Source: a virus. Taken from it: DNA of 54,225 bases. Made by a program: the position numbers and the translations under genes. The stretch lies in IMG/VR virus record IMGVR_UViG_3300047562_002142, positions 1 to 54,225 of that record; one strand, given 5' to 3'. The stretch's first letter is position 1; each line of letters opens with the position of its first letter. Shown here piece by piece: positions 16,513 to 23,356 of the stretch. The notes beneath the pieces are model-generated. The model was not told the DNA's origin, ran no database searches, and was given only the letters and a program-made list of their open reading frames with translations.

Positions 16513-17426
16513 AAGTACCTGATTTATTCGTAGGAAAAAGATTATTTGTTGGTCTTGGAAATCCAGTTGGACTTGGAGTAGGCCCAACAGAAATTAGAGG
16601 ATCAGCATATATTGAAGGGCCAATGATTGTTGGCGATCCTATAACATATCCATCAACAGAAGCAAACTTAATGGTTGCAAGGTGCTCTAATACTGATGCA
16701 ACTACAATACCTCCTTCTATTTTTAAGGTTTCTTCTAAGGGATTTTCTCCAACTCAAATTGATGTTGTACTTGGAGACATCGCAGGTAAAGTAGGAATTT
16801 CTGTAAATTCTATTGTAGTCAATATTATCAATGATACATTTATTAATATTAGAACAGAATCACTAACTGGCACTGGGAGATATACCTGGAATGGCGATAA
16901 AGTTCTTACTGGAGTAGTTGCAGAAAGTGGAGCAGAAGCAAGAAATGGTAAAGAATCTGTTTCTGGCGCGACAGTTGATAATGGAAATAAAGTCATCAAC
17001 GGCAATCTCATTGTCGATGGTAGTTTAGTTTGTAATAATGTTTCCTTACGAGGAACAATTAATGTCCAGGCTTGGAAAGAATTTGATATTCCACATCCAA
17101 CAAAAAAGAATCATAGACTAGTTCACGCTTGTATAGAAGGCCCAGAGATTGGTGTATATTATAGAGGAAAATTAAAAGATAGTAATGTAATTCTCTTGCC
17201 TGAATATTGGAGAGGATTAGTAGATGCGGAATCAATTACTGTTAATTTGACCCCACACGAATTTTACCAAGAGTTATTTGTGAAATCAATTGAGTGGGGA
17301 ACTAAAATAAATATACAAAATAATTCTGGTGGAGCAATAAATTGTAGTTATGTTGTTTATGGCAAAAGAAAAGATGTCTCAGACCTTGAGATTGAATATG
17401 AAGGAAATGAAATGAGGACAAAATAA
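16509..17426 (+). CDS. fibre-like virion protein with EGPEIGVYYRGK domain
   Basis: This 305-aa protein overlaps the needle gene by 4 nt. The N-terminal two thirds is beta-rich, with a repeated NG(D/N)K-type turn region (WNGDKVLTG, GKESVSGATVDNGNKVINGNLIVDG). The C-terminal part (about 190-305) has FDIPHPTKKNHRLVHACIEG and PEIGVYYRGKL, a motif I know from several cyanophage fibre and structural proteins, followed by a beta-sandwich (SITVNLTPHEFYQELFVKSI, INCSYVVYGKRKD). The same sandwich appears alone in the 84-aa gene at 18839. It is probably a virion protein attached to the baseplate; the exact role is unknown. Confidence 0.6.
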   Translation: MKVPDLFVGKRLFVGLGNPVGLGVGPTEIRGSAYIEGPMIVGDPITYPSTEANLMVARCSNTDATTIPPSIFKVSSKGFSPTQIDVVLGDIAGKVGISVNSIVVNIINDTFINIRTESLTGTGRYTWNGDKVLTGVVAESGAEARNGKESVSGATVDNGNKVINGNLIVDGSLVCNNVSLRGTINVQAWKEFDIPHPTKKNHRLVHACIEGPEIGVYYRGKLKDSNVILLPEYWRGLVDAESITVNLTPHEFYQELFVKSIEWGTKINIQNNSGGAINCSYVVYGKRKDVSDLEIEYEGNEMRTK

Positions 17427-18842
17427 ATGGCTTTATCTGACGATTTGATACGAGATTCTAGAAACAAGGCATCACAAAAAATTAGTAATATTGAACATTT
17501 TAAAACTCAGGTATTACTTGTAGATGCAGAAAAAGAACTGTATGATGAAGGAATTTTAGCAATTGATTCTGACCTAGTTGGGGACATCAATTTAGTAACT
17601 GACTCTATGGTTGCAGTGAGAAGTGCATATCAATCAAGAATTGATGGTGGTTGCAGAACTGATTTGTTTTGGAAGATTACTAGCGTAACCACTTTTGATG
17701 GTGGCGGAGGAGAAGTTAATTATGAAGTTTCACTTGAAGTTGACCAACTAGGGGATGTTGGTTTTGCTGACAGTATAACTCACCTAGATTCTTCTGGTGG
17801 AATCACAACTTATGCTGCTGGTACTGTAGTGATTGGGGCGGGCAATACTTCAGAAAATCTCTATGGAGTTAAATTTTATGATCAACCATATCTAAAGGAT
17901 ATTGGAGACACCACAATCGGAGAATTTATTGGTTTTGTTGGAACTGGGTCAACAGAACTTGCAATCATTTCTCAGGTCTCTGATGAACTCATAACAGAAT
18001 ACGAACCAACCAATCTTGTTATTTCCGGCAAAGATGGGGTGTTTTCCGGTGATTACAACACTATTGTTGGTTTTGGATCTACTGTTGTCTATTCAAACCA
18101 GATTGAAACTATAACTGGAATTGCAACAACTGCACTTGAAGTTTCTACAATTATTCTTCAAAATAATACAGTTGGTTTTGCTTCACTCCCAGAAAGTGAT
18201 GGGTCTTATGTAACATTTACTATTGTTGTAGACCCTGATGATCCGCAAGCGCAATTAGCACGATTTAAGTATTCCGTAAAATTTACTAAAAATCCATTTT
18301 CACCGGAAGCAATTGGTATTATGGATTCTTCTACTTTGGGAAGAGGATATAAAATTGAGATTGATAATAGTGGAAGTCCTCCACAAACACAAGAATGGAA
18401 ACCAGAATTAGAAGGAACAGAAAAGAAAGGAAAAGAAATTAAGGAACCTCTTGTGGGGGCAGGACAAATTCATTATAAAATTGGATTTACAGATCTACCA
18501 GTTGATCATCAAGGCGATCCTGCATCAAAGGGATATACAAGAAGTATAGTAAGTCCAGAATACAATCCAGTAACAATTGCTGCCGAAGTGTATGAATCAA
18601 TAAGTCAAGAAGGTTGCACAACATTCAATAATAATATAACAACAGCAGAAAGCGTTAGAGATGCGACAGTAGCATTATTAACAACACAAGATAAAGTTAA
18701 TGCTGCAAATGCATTAAGAGAAGAGAGAAATAAATATGCACTACAAATATGGGGACTTAGACAATCAATAGGAGGAGAGAATGAAGAAGTAGATAGATAT
18801 AATAGTTTAATTGGTTATATTAATACGCAAGACGCGATATGA
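17427..18842 (+). CDS. unknown virion protein in baseplate operon
   Basis: This 471-aa protein begins directly after the previous stop. The N-terminal region is helical (LIRDSRNKASQKISNIEHFKTQVLLVD). The middle is beta-rich with short GVGFGST-like turns, and the C-terminal 90 residues are again helical (NNNITTAESVRDATVALLTTQ and NAANALREERNKYALQIWGLR). I do not recognise a family. Its place between the needle/fibre genes and the small fibre cassette, in one tightly overlapped operon, suggests a baseplate or fibre-attachment role. The helical ends flanking a beta core would suit an elongated trimer, but this is inference. Confidence 0.6.
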   Translation: MALSDDLIRDSRNKASQKISNIEHFKTQVLLVDAEKELYDEGILAIDSDLVGDINLVTDSMVAVRSAYQSRIDGGCRTDLFWKITSVTTFDGGGGEVNYEVSLEVDQLGDVGFADSITHLDSSGGITTYAAGTVVIGAGNTSENLYGVKFYDQPYLKDIGDTTIGEFIGFVGTGSTELAIISQVSDELITEYEPTNLVISGKDGVFSGDYNTIVGFGSTVVYSNQIETITGIATTALEVSTIILQNNTVGFASLPESDGSYVTFTIVVDPDDPQAQLARFKYSVKFTKNPFSPEAIGIMDSSTLGRGYKIEIDNSGSPPQTQEWKPELEGTEKKGKEIKEPLVGAGQIHYKIGFTDLPVDHQGDPASKGYTRSIVSPEYNPVTIAAEVYESISQEGCTTFNNNITTAESVRDATVALLTTQDKVNAANALREERNKYALQIWGLRQSIGGENEEVDRYNSLIGYINTQDAI

Positions 18843-19093
18843 AAAACACACTTTATACAAACACTGATAATTTAGTTATTGCACGAGGAAAAGTGTTTAA
18901 TAATACTTCAATCCAACTTCCAAAGGAATGGGAAGATACTGTTAATCCAAAAACAATTACAGTATCATTAACTCCTTGTGGTGCTCCACAAGATATTATT
19001 GTAAAGACCGTAGATGTTAAAGAAGTTCGTTTGCAGTCTTATGGTAATTTTCCGATAGAATGTTATTATCTTATTCTTGCAGAGACTAAATAA
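18839..19093 (+). CDS. small beta-sandwich protein, duplicate of the 16509-17426 C-terminal domain
   Basis: This 84-aa protein overlaps the previous stop by 4 nt. It lines up with the last 85 residues of the protein encoded at 16509-17426: VIARGKVFNNTSIQLPKEW against VYYRGKLKDSNVILLPEYW, then KTITVSLTPCG against ESITVNLTPHE, and IECYYLILAETK against INCSYVVYGKRK. It therefore looks like a stand-alone copy of that module, probably a virion or fibre accessory protein. Identity is low, so the duplication is not recent. Confidence 0.65.
   Translation: MKNTLYTNTDNLVIARGKVFNNTSIQLPKEWEDTVNPKTITVSLTPCGAPQDIIVKTVDVKEVRLQSYGNFPIECYYLILAETK
19085..19092 (+). promoter_or_regulatory. late promoter-like element
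   Basis: ACTAAATA lies 19 nt before the start at 19111. It is a weaker version of the NATAAATA motif, with C replacing A at the second base. Confidence 0.3.
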
Positions 19094-19110
19094 TTAAAAA
19101 GTATTAAAAG

Positions 19111-19665
19111 ATGGCTTATCAAGGTATAGGAACTGGAACTACACCAAATGATAATAGTGGTGATAGTTTATTGACTGGTGCAATAAAAATCAACAATAAT
19201 TTCCAGGAAATTTATACTGCACTTGGTGATGGTTCCACAATTGACTTGAATACAGACAAAGTATCCGAAGGAACAAATCTTTACTATACCGATGAGAGAG
19301 TACAAGATGCTATTGGTGCTGCTATTAATGCAGGTATTCAAACAGGTTTGACTGTTACTTATGATGATGCTAATAATGCAATAGACTTTGCTAATTATAC
19401 TATTACAACAACATCAGGAGATAAATTATTATCAAAATTTGAGTATTGCACTGTTACATCAGGTGGAGTAACTTTGACTCTACCCGAAGACCCTTCTGTT
19501 GGGGATAAAGTTATAATTGGTATTGGTGATAATTATGAAGATACAGTTGTTGAAAGAAATGGTAGTAAGATTATGGGGTCTACCGATAATCTTACTATTG
19601 ATATTGGTTATGTTACTTTAACATTTATATATATTAATAATACCTTAGGTTGGAGAGTAAGTTAA
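19111..19665 (+). CDS. small tail-fibre protein, copy 1
   Basis: This 184-aa protein begins MAYQGIGTGTTPNDNSGDSL and has AIKINNNFQEIYTALGDG (about residues 23-40), a fibre-attachment signature frequent in T4-like cyanophages. A middle segment, TNLYYTDERVQDAI, is also typical of phage fibre shafts. The C-terminal 90 residues (YTITTTSGDKLLSKFEYCTV to NTLGWRVS) form a beta-rich domain nearly identical to that in the gene at 20306. The next gene starts immediately after the stop, so the pair may encode a two-part fibre. Function is inferred from sequence style and location. Confidence 0.65.
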   Translation: MAYQGIGTGTTPNDNSGDSLLTGAIKINNNFQEIYTALGDGSTIDLNTDKVSEGTNLYYTDERVQDAIGAAINAGIQTGLTVTYDDANNAIDFANYTITTTSGDKLLSKFEYCTVTSGGVTLTLPEDPSVGDKVIIGIGDNYEDTVVERNGSKIMGSTDNLTIDIGYVTLTFIYINNTLGWRVS

Positions 19666-20025
19666 ATGAATAATTTAAGTCAATTTTTGGGTGGAGGAAG
19701 AATTAAAAGTATTCAGAGAGGGACAATTGCTCTACCAACCCCAGAATTTTCTTCTTCTTATACTCCATATATAGTACAAATAAATGAAGTCAATACATCT
19801 AAATCAATTTTATACCATTTGGGGACAAAAAATGGTGCGTCTACTTTTAGGATTGTAAATTCATTTGGTCAGGGTTCAGCATATTCTTTTTCAGTTTTAG
19901 CAATGATTGAATTAACAAGTAGTACTACAATTAGTGCAACTATTGGATTTCATCTTGGGAATAATACTTTTAATTCTTCCACTATCCCACCAGAAATATC
20001 TTGGCAACTTGTAGAATATTATTGA
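19666..20025 (+). CDS. small fibre-tip-like protein paired with copy 1
   Basis: This 119-aa protein starts MNNLSQFLGGGRIKSIQRG, which resembles MSNLGQFFGGDSNIRNI of the protein at 20723. The rest is beta-rich (YIVQINEVNTSKSILYHL, TISATIGFHLGNNTF) and different from that protein. It sits directly after fibre copy 1, so the two cassettes have the same body-plus-tip order with exchanged tips. It is probably a distal fibre or receptor-contact protein; direct evidence is lacking. Confidence 0.55.
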   Translation: MNNLSQFLGGGRIKSIQRGTIALPTPEFSSSYTPYIVQINEVNTSKSILYHLGTKNGASTFRIVNSFGQGSAYSFSVLAMIELTSSTTISATIGFHLGNNTFNSSTIPPEISWQLVEYY

Positions 20026-20035
20026 GGTAAAAACA

Positions 20036-20236
20036 ATGTCTTTTTATTACGCACAAATTAACGAAGAAAATATTTGTATGGCTGTGTCGGAACTTTCTGG
20101 AGATATGAGTGAATATCCAAATCTCATAAGAATTGAAAGTTATGATACATCACTACTTGGTAAAAAATGGAATGGTTTTGATTGGGAAGAAATTGAGAAA
20201 AAACAATTTCCACTAGAAATTCCAATCAACTCTTGA
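20036..20236 (+). CDS. small fibre-associated protein
   Basis: This 66-aa protein has a good ribosome-binding region (GAGGTAAAAACAATG). It reads MSFYYAQINEENICMAVSEL, then a spacer and YDTSLLGKKWNGFDWEE. The pattern YxAxIxExNIxxxV followed by DTSLLGKxWxGxxW is common in short phage proteins encoded beside tail fibres, some annotated as fibre assembly proteins. Its role is unproven. Confidence 0.6.
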   Translation: MSFYYAQINEENICMAVSELSGDMSEYPNLIRIESYDTSLLGKKWNGFDWEEIEKKQFPLEIPINS

Positions 20237-20280
20237 TTCCATCAAAACAAAAAAAAACAATACTCAGATAAATCCTTGAA

Positions 20281-20288
20281 CATAAATA
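20281..20288 (+). promoter_or_regulatory. late promoter (second fibre cassette)
   Basis: CATAAATA lies 18 nt before the start at 20306 and matches the cyanophage NATAAATA late motif. The 69-nt gap around it holds nothing else recognisable. Confidence 0.6.
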
Positions 20289-20305
20289 ACTAAAAAGCAC
20301 TTAAG

Positions 20306-20722
20306 ATGGCGTATCAAGGTATATCAACTGGAACTGGCCCAAATCAAGGTGATGGAGATACTTTAGTTGATGGTGCAGTAAAAATCAATAGTAATTTCCA
20401 GGAAATTTATACTTCTCTTGGTGATGGAAATAATTTGAATTTTAAAGATTATACCATCACAACAACATCAGTAGATAAGATCCTATCAAACTTTGAATAT
20501 TGTACTGTTACATCAGGTGGAGTAACTTTGACTCTACCATCTTCTCCTTCTATTGGAGATAGAGTTGTGATCGGTATTGGTGGTAATTATGAAGATACAG
20601 TTGTTAAAAGATATGGTAGTAATAATATTATGGGACTTTCTGAAGATATTACTATCAATGCCGGATATGTTACTTTAACATTCATATATATTAATAATAC
20701 CTTAGGTTGGAGAATAAGTTAA
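20306..20722 (+). CDS. small tail-fibre protein, copy 2
   Basis: This 138-aa protein is a shortened paralogue of the protein at 19111. MAYQGISTGTGPNQGDGDTL and AVKINSNFQEIYTSLGDG match its start, and the C-terminal domain (NYEDTVVKRYGS, LTFIYINNTLGWRIS) is almost the same. The middle segment containing YYTDERVQDAI is missing, a deletion of about 45 residues. DNA similarity is high in the shared parts, so duplication was recent. It is followed without a gap by the glycine-rich tip gene. Confidence 0.65.
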   Translation: MAYQGISTGTGPNQGDGDTLVDGAVKINSNFQEIYTSLGDGNNLNFKDYTITTTSVDKILSNFEYCTVTSGGVTLTLPSSPSIGDRVVIGIGGNYEDTVVKRYGSNNIMGLSEDITINAGYVTLTFIYINNTLGWRIS

Positions 20723-21562
20723 ATGAGTAATTTGGGTCAGTTTTTTGGTGGCGATAGTAATATTAGAAACATATATCCACTTGATGGGCCATTTGGTACT
20801 GGAAAACTAAAATTCTTCTATAGAAGTGGAACTTTTAGAGTTCCTAATGGAATCTCAACAGTTAGAGTAAGAATGTGGGGTGCTGGTGGTTATGTTAATG
20901 ATTATTCTATTGATGGAATTTATACTGCAGGAGAATCATCTTGTTCTATTGACGGACAAAAAGTTTTTAGAGCCACTGGTTCAACTAGACCACTGCAATC
21001 GAGTTCTTTTATTCCAGGAGAAGGGGATGGTGGAGATGTTAATACTACTGGGGGTTCTCAGATTTATGGTGGTGGAGGAGGCGCTGCTAATTTATTTGGT
21101 AATGGTGGCGTTACTAGTGGAAATGGTGGGCACCTTATTAATGTTGTAGAAAGTGGAGGAAATGGAATAGCAGGAAATGGTGGACTTATTGTATACAGTA
21201 ATACGACTCTGTATGAGATTATTCCGGCTACTGGACATGTACTTGGTATTAATTCTATTGATTTGATTGGTTGTGGTGGTGGTGGGTACTATTCTGCGAA
21301 TTTTGTTTCCGGTGGAGATGGTGTAAATGGTGGCGGTGGAGGTTGTGGATCCGTTTCGTCGGTTGGTATTCAACAATTTAGACCTGGGCGCGGTGGATTT
21401 CCTGGAGGAGGGGATGGTGGTTTCAGCAATACCCGAGGTACGGCTGGCGGTGGATTTTCGATGAAAACCATTACTGGACTAACATCTGGTGCTGAAATCG
21501 CTGTTACTGTCGGAACCTCTAGTGCGGGTCATAATAATGGTCTCGTCATCATTGAATACTAA
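20723..21562 (+). CDS. glycine-rich fibre-tip adhesin-like protein
   Basis: This 279-aa protein has the N-terminus MSNLGQFFGGDSNIRNIYPL. A core begins FFYRSGTFRVPNGISTVRVRMWGAGG (about residues 31-56), a pattern widespread in phage adhesins, followed by many glycine-rich loops (IYGGGGGAANLFGNGG, GCGGGGYY, GVNGGGGGCGSV, GFPGGGDGGFSN) and the ending EIAVTVGTSSAGHNNGLVIIEY. Polyglycine layers with variable loops are known from T2/T6-type gp38 adhesins; whether this protein has that fold is inference. It is the last gene before the early-type island and is probably a host-range determinant. Confidence 0.65.
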   Translation: MSNLGQFFGGDSNIRNIYPLDGPFGTGKLKFFYRSGTFRVPNGISTVRVRMWGAGGYVNDYSIDGIYTAGESSCSIDGQKVFRATGSTRPLQSSSFIPGEGDGGDVNTTGGSQIYGGGGGAANLFGNGGVTSGNGGHLINVVESGGNGIAGNGGLIVYSNTTLYEIIPATGHVLGINSIDLIGCGGGGYYSANFVSGGDGVNGGGGGCGSVSSVGIQQFRPGRGGFPGGGDGGFSNTRGTAGGGFSMKTITGLTSGAEIAVTVGTSSAGHNNGLVIIEY

Positions 21563-21580
21563 AGACCACAATTCAATCAC

Positions 21581-21609
21581 TTGACTTTTCTCCAGACTTG
21601 TGCTATGAT
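21581..21609 (+). promoter_or_regulatory. sigma70-type early promoter
   Basis: TTGACT (21581-21586), a 17-nt spacer and TATGAT (21604-21609), with TGC directly before the -10 (extended -10). It lies 26 nt before the start at 21635 and is the best sigma70 match noticed in the window. Confidence 0.85.
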
Positions 21610-21634
21610 ACTTGGGTAATAAAGTACTGATTGA

Positions 21635-21817
21635 ATGCAAGAAGAATATCTATCAAAATGTGTAGTGGATCCAATCAAAAGAACTGTATATCTTTATTCC
21701 AATGAGGGGACAGAAAAACAAGTGACTTGCGATACGGTGGAAGAGTTTATGAATGTGTTAGAATTTGTCCGTGCTACAGTGGATGAAGAGACACTTTCTT
21801 ACGCTAATCCACTCTAA
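21635..21817 (+). CDS. small unknown protein, first gene of the early-type island
   Basis: This 60-aa protein, MQEEYLSKCVVDPIKRTVYL..., has a beta-strand-like YLYSNEG turn followed by a helix EEFMNVLEFVRATVDEET. I recognise no family. It lies just downstream of a strong sigma70-like promoter, so early expression is likely. Codon use is like its neighbours. Confidence 0.65.
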   Translation: MQEEYLSKCVVDPIKRTVYLYSNEGTEKQVTCDTVEEFMNVLEFVRATVDEETLSYANPL

Positions 21818-21894
21818 AACCAAAATTGACTTTTAATTCCATTTAGGTCTCAAAAATTTTCCCAGAAAAATTCTCACACGATACTTTTTTCATT

Positions 21895-22101
21895 ATGAAT
21901 CCCTATCGCATTAACTATAAAGCACTGAAAGAAGAACCAGTGAAAACAACTCCAGAGAATGTAAAGGAAGCAAATGAGAACTTGTTTCGTGCAAAATGGA
22001 ATCTTCCCAAAGCAGCAAAACATTGTGGGATGAGTGAAAAAGAAATGCGCTTGACATTCTTTGAGTTTCTGAAGTATAATCCAATTACTTACCAAGTGTA
22101 A
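21895..22101 (+). CDS. small unknown protein with helix-turn-helix-like segment
   Basis: This 68-aa protein, MNPYRINYKALKEEPVKTTP..., has helices NVKEANENLFRAKWNL and PKAAKHCGMSEKEMRLTFFEFLKY. The AAKHCGMSEKEMRLTF stretch resembles a helix-turn-helix (A..CG.S...), so DNA binding is possible but unproven. It lies 77 nt after the previous gene and 17 nt before a tRNA gene. The gap upstream has another TTGACT (21826-21831) but no well-placed -10. Confidence 0.6.
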   Translation: MNPYRINYKALKEEPVKTTPENVKEANENLFRAKWNLPKAAKHCGMSEKEMRLTFFEFLKYNPITYQV

Positions 22102-22118
22102 GTTTTTGGTTTTTTTCT

Positions 22119-22198
22119 CCTCGTTTGGCGTAATCGGTATCCGCGGCGGTCTCAAACCGCTTCCGAAAGGAGTTCCAGTTCAAGTCTGGAAACGAGGA
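22119..22198 (+). tRNA. class II tRNA, probably Leu (CAA), with a short anticodon arm
   Basis: Acceptor CCTCGTT (22119-22125) pairs with AACGAGG (22191-22197), and 22198 is A73. The D-arm has GCG/CGC and a GG-containing loop. The T-arm is TCCAG-TTCAAGT-CTGGA (22174-22190). A variable arm stem TCC-GAAA-GGA makes it class II. The anticodon arm reads GCGGTCTCAAACCGC (22146-22160), which gives a 5-bp stem with a 5-nt loop, or a 4-bp stem with a 7-nt loop. CAA (Leu) is expected for class II, but a strict 7-nt loop would read TCA with C at position 33. CCA is not encoded. The identity needs a tRNA-model check. Confidence 0.75.
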
Positions 22199-22201
22199 CT
22201 T

Positions 22202-22233
22202 GACAATCATAAGGTTTATGTCTTATGATTGTC
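22202..22233 (+). terminator. 12-bp perfect hairpin between the two tRNA genes
   Basis: GACAATCATAAG (22202-22213) pairs exactly with CTTATGATTGTC (22222-22233), with an 8-nt loop. It lies 4 nt after one tRNA and 6 nt before the next. The T run after it is weak, so it may be a processing signal rather than a terminator. Confidence 0.55.
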
Positions 22234-22238
22234 TTATT

Positions 22239-22529
22239 GCTCGCATAGCCCAGCGGAAGAGGCAAACGACTTTAACAATTTGAGCACCATAGTAGGAAAC
22301 TCTATGTGTGAATCCACTTAAATTCGGGGAAACCTAAGTTCTTATGAATAAGGCAATCCCGAGCGAAGCAAGAGAAATCTTGAACGTGTAGAGGCTTAAC
22401 AGGTGGTTCCTAAGTCCTAATGGATATGGAAAAGAGAAAGTCCAGACCACAAACAATCTTATGATTGGTAGGGAAATCTATAGTGGTAAGAAAATCGTTC
22501 AAGGGTCGGTTCGAATCCGACTGCGAGTA
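22239..22529 (+). tRNA. tRNA with UAA anticodon split by a group I intron; class I body
   Basis: Exon 1 is 22239-22272 (34 nt) and exon 2 is 22491-22529 (39 nt), giving a 73-nt tRNA. The acceptor GCTCGCA pairs with TGCGAGT (one G-T). The D-arm is GCC/GGC, the anticodon stem AACGA/TCGTT, the variable loop CAAGG (5 nt) and the T-arm GTCGG-TTCGAAT-CCGAC, with A73. The spliced loop is CTTAAAA, so the anticodon is UAA (Leu codon UUA). The intron interrupts it after U34, exactly where cyanobacterial tRNA-Leu(UAA) is interrupted. A five-nt variable loop is not normal for bacterial Leu tRNA, which is class II, so charging is uncertain. CCA is not encoded. Confidence 0.85.
22273..22490 (+). ncRNA. group I intron (subgroup IC3-like), 218 nt, trnL type
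   Basis: The intron begins after a U that can form the U-G pair of P1 (CTT of exon 1 with GAG at 22282-22284) and ends with G 22490. Core elements resemble those remembered from the Anabaena/chloroplast trnL intron: a P2 hairpin CATAG...CTATG, CGGGGAAACCTAA and AAGGCAATCCCGAGC (P4-P5), a CAAGA-GAAA-TCTTG hairpin with a GNRA loop (P6), TAGAGGCTTAACAGG, and AAGAGAAAGTCCAGACC with its 5' partner for P7. No ORF is inside. It is probably self-splicing in vitro, although this is untested. Confidence 0.88.
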
Positions 22530-22590
22530 TAATTTAGCAAACTTATTGTATGATTAGATGTTCTTAGTCACACAAGTCAAAAGTATATCC

Positions 22591-22598
22591 TCTAAATA
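22591..22598 (+). promoter_or_regulatory. late promoter-like element
   Basis: TCTAAATA lies 27 nt before the start at 22625. The same TCTAAATA variant lies upstream of the starts at 39118, 45100 and 51069. Confidence 0.35.
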
Positions 22599-22624
22599 AA
22601 CAAAAGTACTGGGGAACCAATCCT

Positions 22625-22894
22625 ATGAAGTACAGAATTGATGCCCGATATGTATGGTACAATAAAGGAACAATGATTGTTCTGATGTACTTTTTGAATC
22701 AGGTTCCATTCACTTTTGATGATTTACCAGACGAATCTTTATTTGATTTGGAACTAATTGAATTGGCAGATAAAGAAAGACGCTTTGAGCCTGAGGATTT
22801 ATACCAATCCTCTTATTATTTAATTTTAGAAGAATGCCACCCACTTTTATATGAAGTTGAGTTGGAAAACCCAGAAATGTTGCCTGTAGATTAA
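22625..22894 (+). CDS. small acidic protein of unknown function
   Basis: This 89-aa protein, MKYRIDARYVWYNKGTMIVL..., has the C-terminal 60 residues very acidic (DDLPDESLFDLELIELADKE, LEECHPLLYEVELENPEM). I recognise no family. It could act as a nucleic-acid mimic or a small regulator, but nothing shows this. It is the first of four short ORFs between the intron-bearing tRNA and the endonuclease. Confidence 0.6.
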   Translation: MKYRIDARYVWYNKGTMIVLMYFLNQVPFTFDDLPDESLFDLELIELADKERRFEPEDLYQSSYYLILEECHPLLYEVELENPEMLPVD

Positions 22895-22899
22895 ATCTT

Positions 22900-23070
22900 A
22901 TGTCACTAATTTCACAAAAAGACCGTAAAAACGCAATTGAAGCGATTGACCACTACTTGTCCAATAAAGGTTGTGATTTTACAGAAGAAAAGCGTTCAGA
23001 ATTTAATGCACTTCTGAATTGGATTAAATTGGAACATACAAAGAATGAAACTAACAATCTGGTTCTGTGA
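22900..23070 (+). CDS. small helical protein of unknown function
   Basis: This 56-aa ORF, MSLISQKDRKNAIEAIDHYL..., ends NWIKLEHTKNETNNLVL. It starts 6 nt after the previous stop and overlaps the next gene by 26 nt. It looks like two amphipathic helices. The family is unknown. Confidence 0.5.
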   Translation: MSLISQKDRKNAIEAIDHYLSNKGCDFTEEKRSEFNALLNWIKLEHTKNETNNLVL

Positions 23071-23215
23071 GTCCATGGGACAATGGCGTTGGACTGTTTG
23101 TGATTCATCTAGACCTATTATTAGGCAAGAATCGGGACAGAATCTAACTATGGATGATGCTATTATTGCTGCAAAGAACACTGTGGAATATATAAAAAGT
23201 AGAGACAAATTATAA
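23045..23215 (+). CDS. small unknown protein
   Basis: This 56-aa ORF, MKLTIWFCESMGQWRWTVCD..., then IIRQESGQNLTMDDAIIAAKN and ending YIKSRDKL. It overlaps the previous ORF by 26 nt in another phase. The strand-strand-helix layout suggests a compact domain. The family is unknown, and one of the two overlapping frames could be spurious. Confidence 0.5.
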   Translation: MKLTIWFCESMGQWRWTVCDSSRPIIRQESGQNLTMDDAIIAAKNTVEYIKSRDKL

Positions 23216-23221
23216 GTTCTT

Positions 23222-23296
23222 ATGGATAATTTAGAACTTTCTGGGATTTTATTTTTGCTTTTTGTTCTTTTTTCTTGTTTTAGGTCTTATAAATAA
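23222..23296 (+). CDS. possible 24-aa membrane peptide
   Basis: ATG 23222 to TAA 23294-23296 encodes MDNLELSGILFLLFVLFSCF followed by RSYK. The hydrophobic core is about 14 residues with a positive tail. The length is short and the ribosome-binding site weak, so this is tentative. Confidence 0.3.
   Translation: MDNLELSGILFLLFVLFSCFRSYK
23288..23295 (+). promoter_or_regulatory. perfect TATAAATA late element upstream of the hairpin
   Basis: TATAAATA overlaps the end of the 24-aa ORF and precedes the inverted repeat at 23302. Transcripts from here would still contain the whole endonuclease leader hairpin. Confidence 0.5.
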
Positions 23297-23331
23297 TAGT
23301 GCCTTAGTTGACCGCAATCTGTAAGGTGGAG

Positions 23332-23356
23332 GGGAGCAGCAATGCTCCCTTTCTTG
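23332..23356 (+). terminator. GNRA-loop terminator-like hairpin
   Basis: GGGAGCA (23332-23338), loop GCAA, TGCTCCC (23343-23349), then TTTCTT. It sits between the arms of the larger inverted repeat and may end transcription of the small-ORF block. Confidence 0.7.

Noticed and set aside
21826-21831. Second TTGACT as a full sigma70 promoter
   Set aside because: No acceptable -10 hexamer lies 15-19 nt downstream.
22119-22529. tRNA genes as a prophage attachment site
   Set aside because: No integrase, excisionase or repeated tRNA end was seen, and the surrounding genes are those of a lytic T4-like phage.
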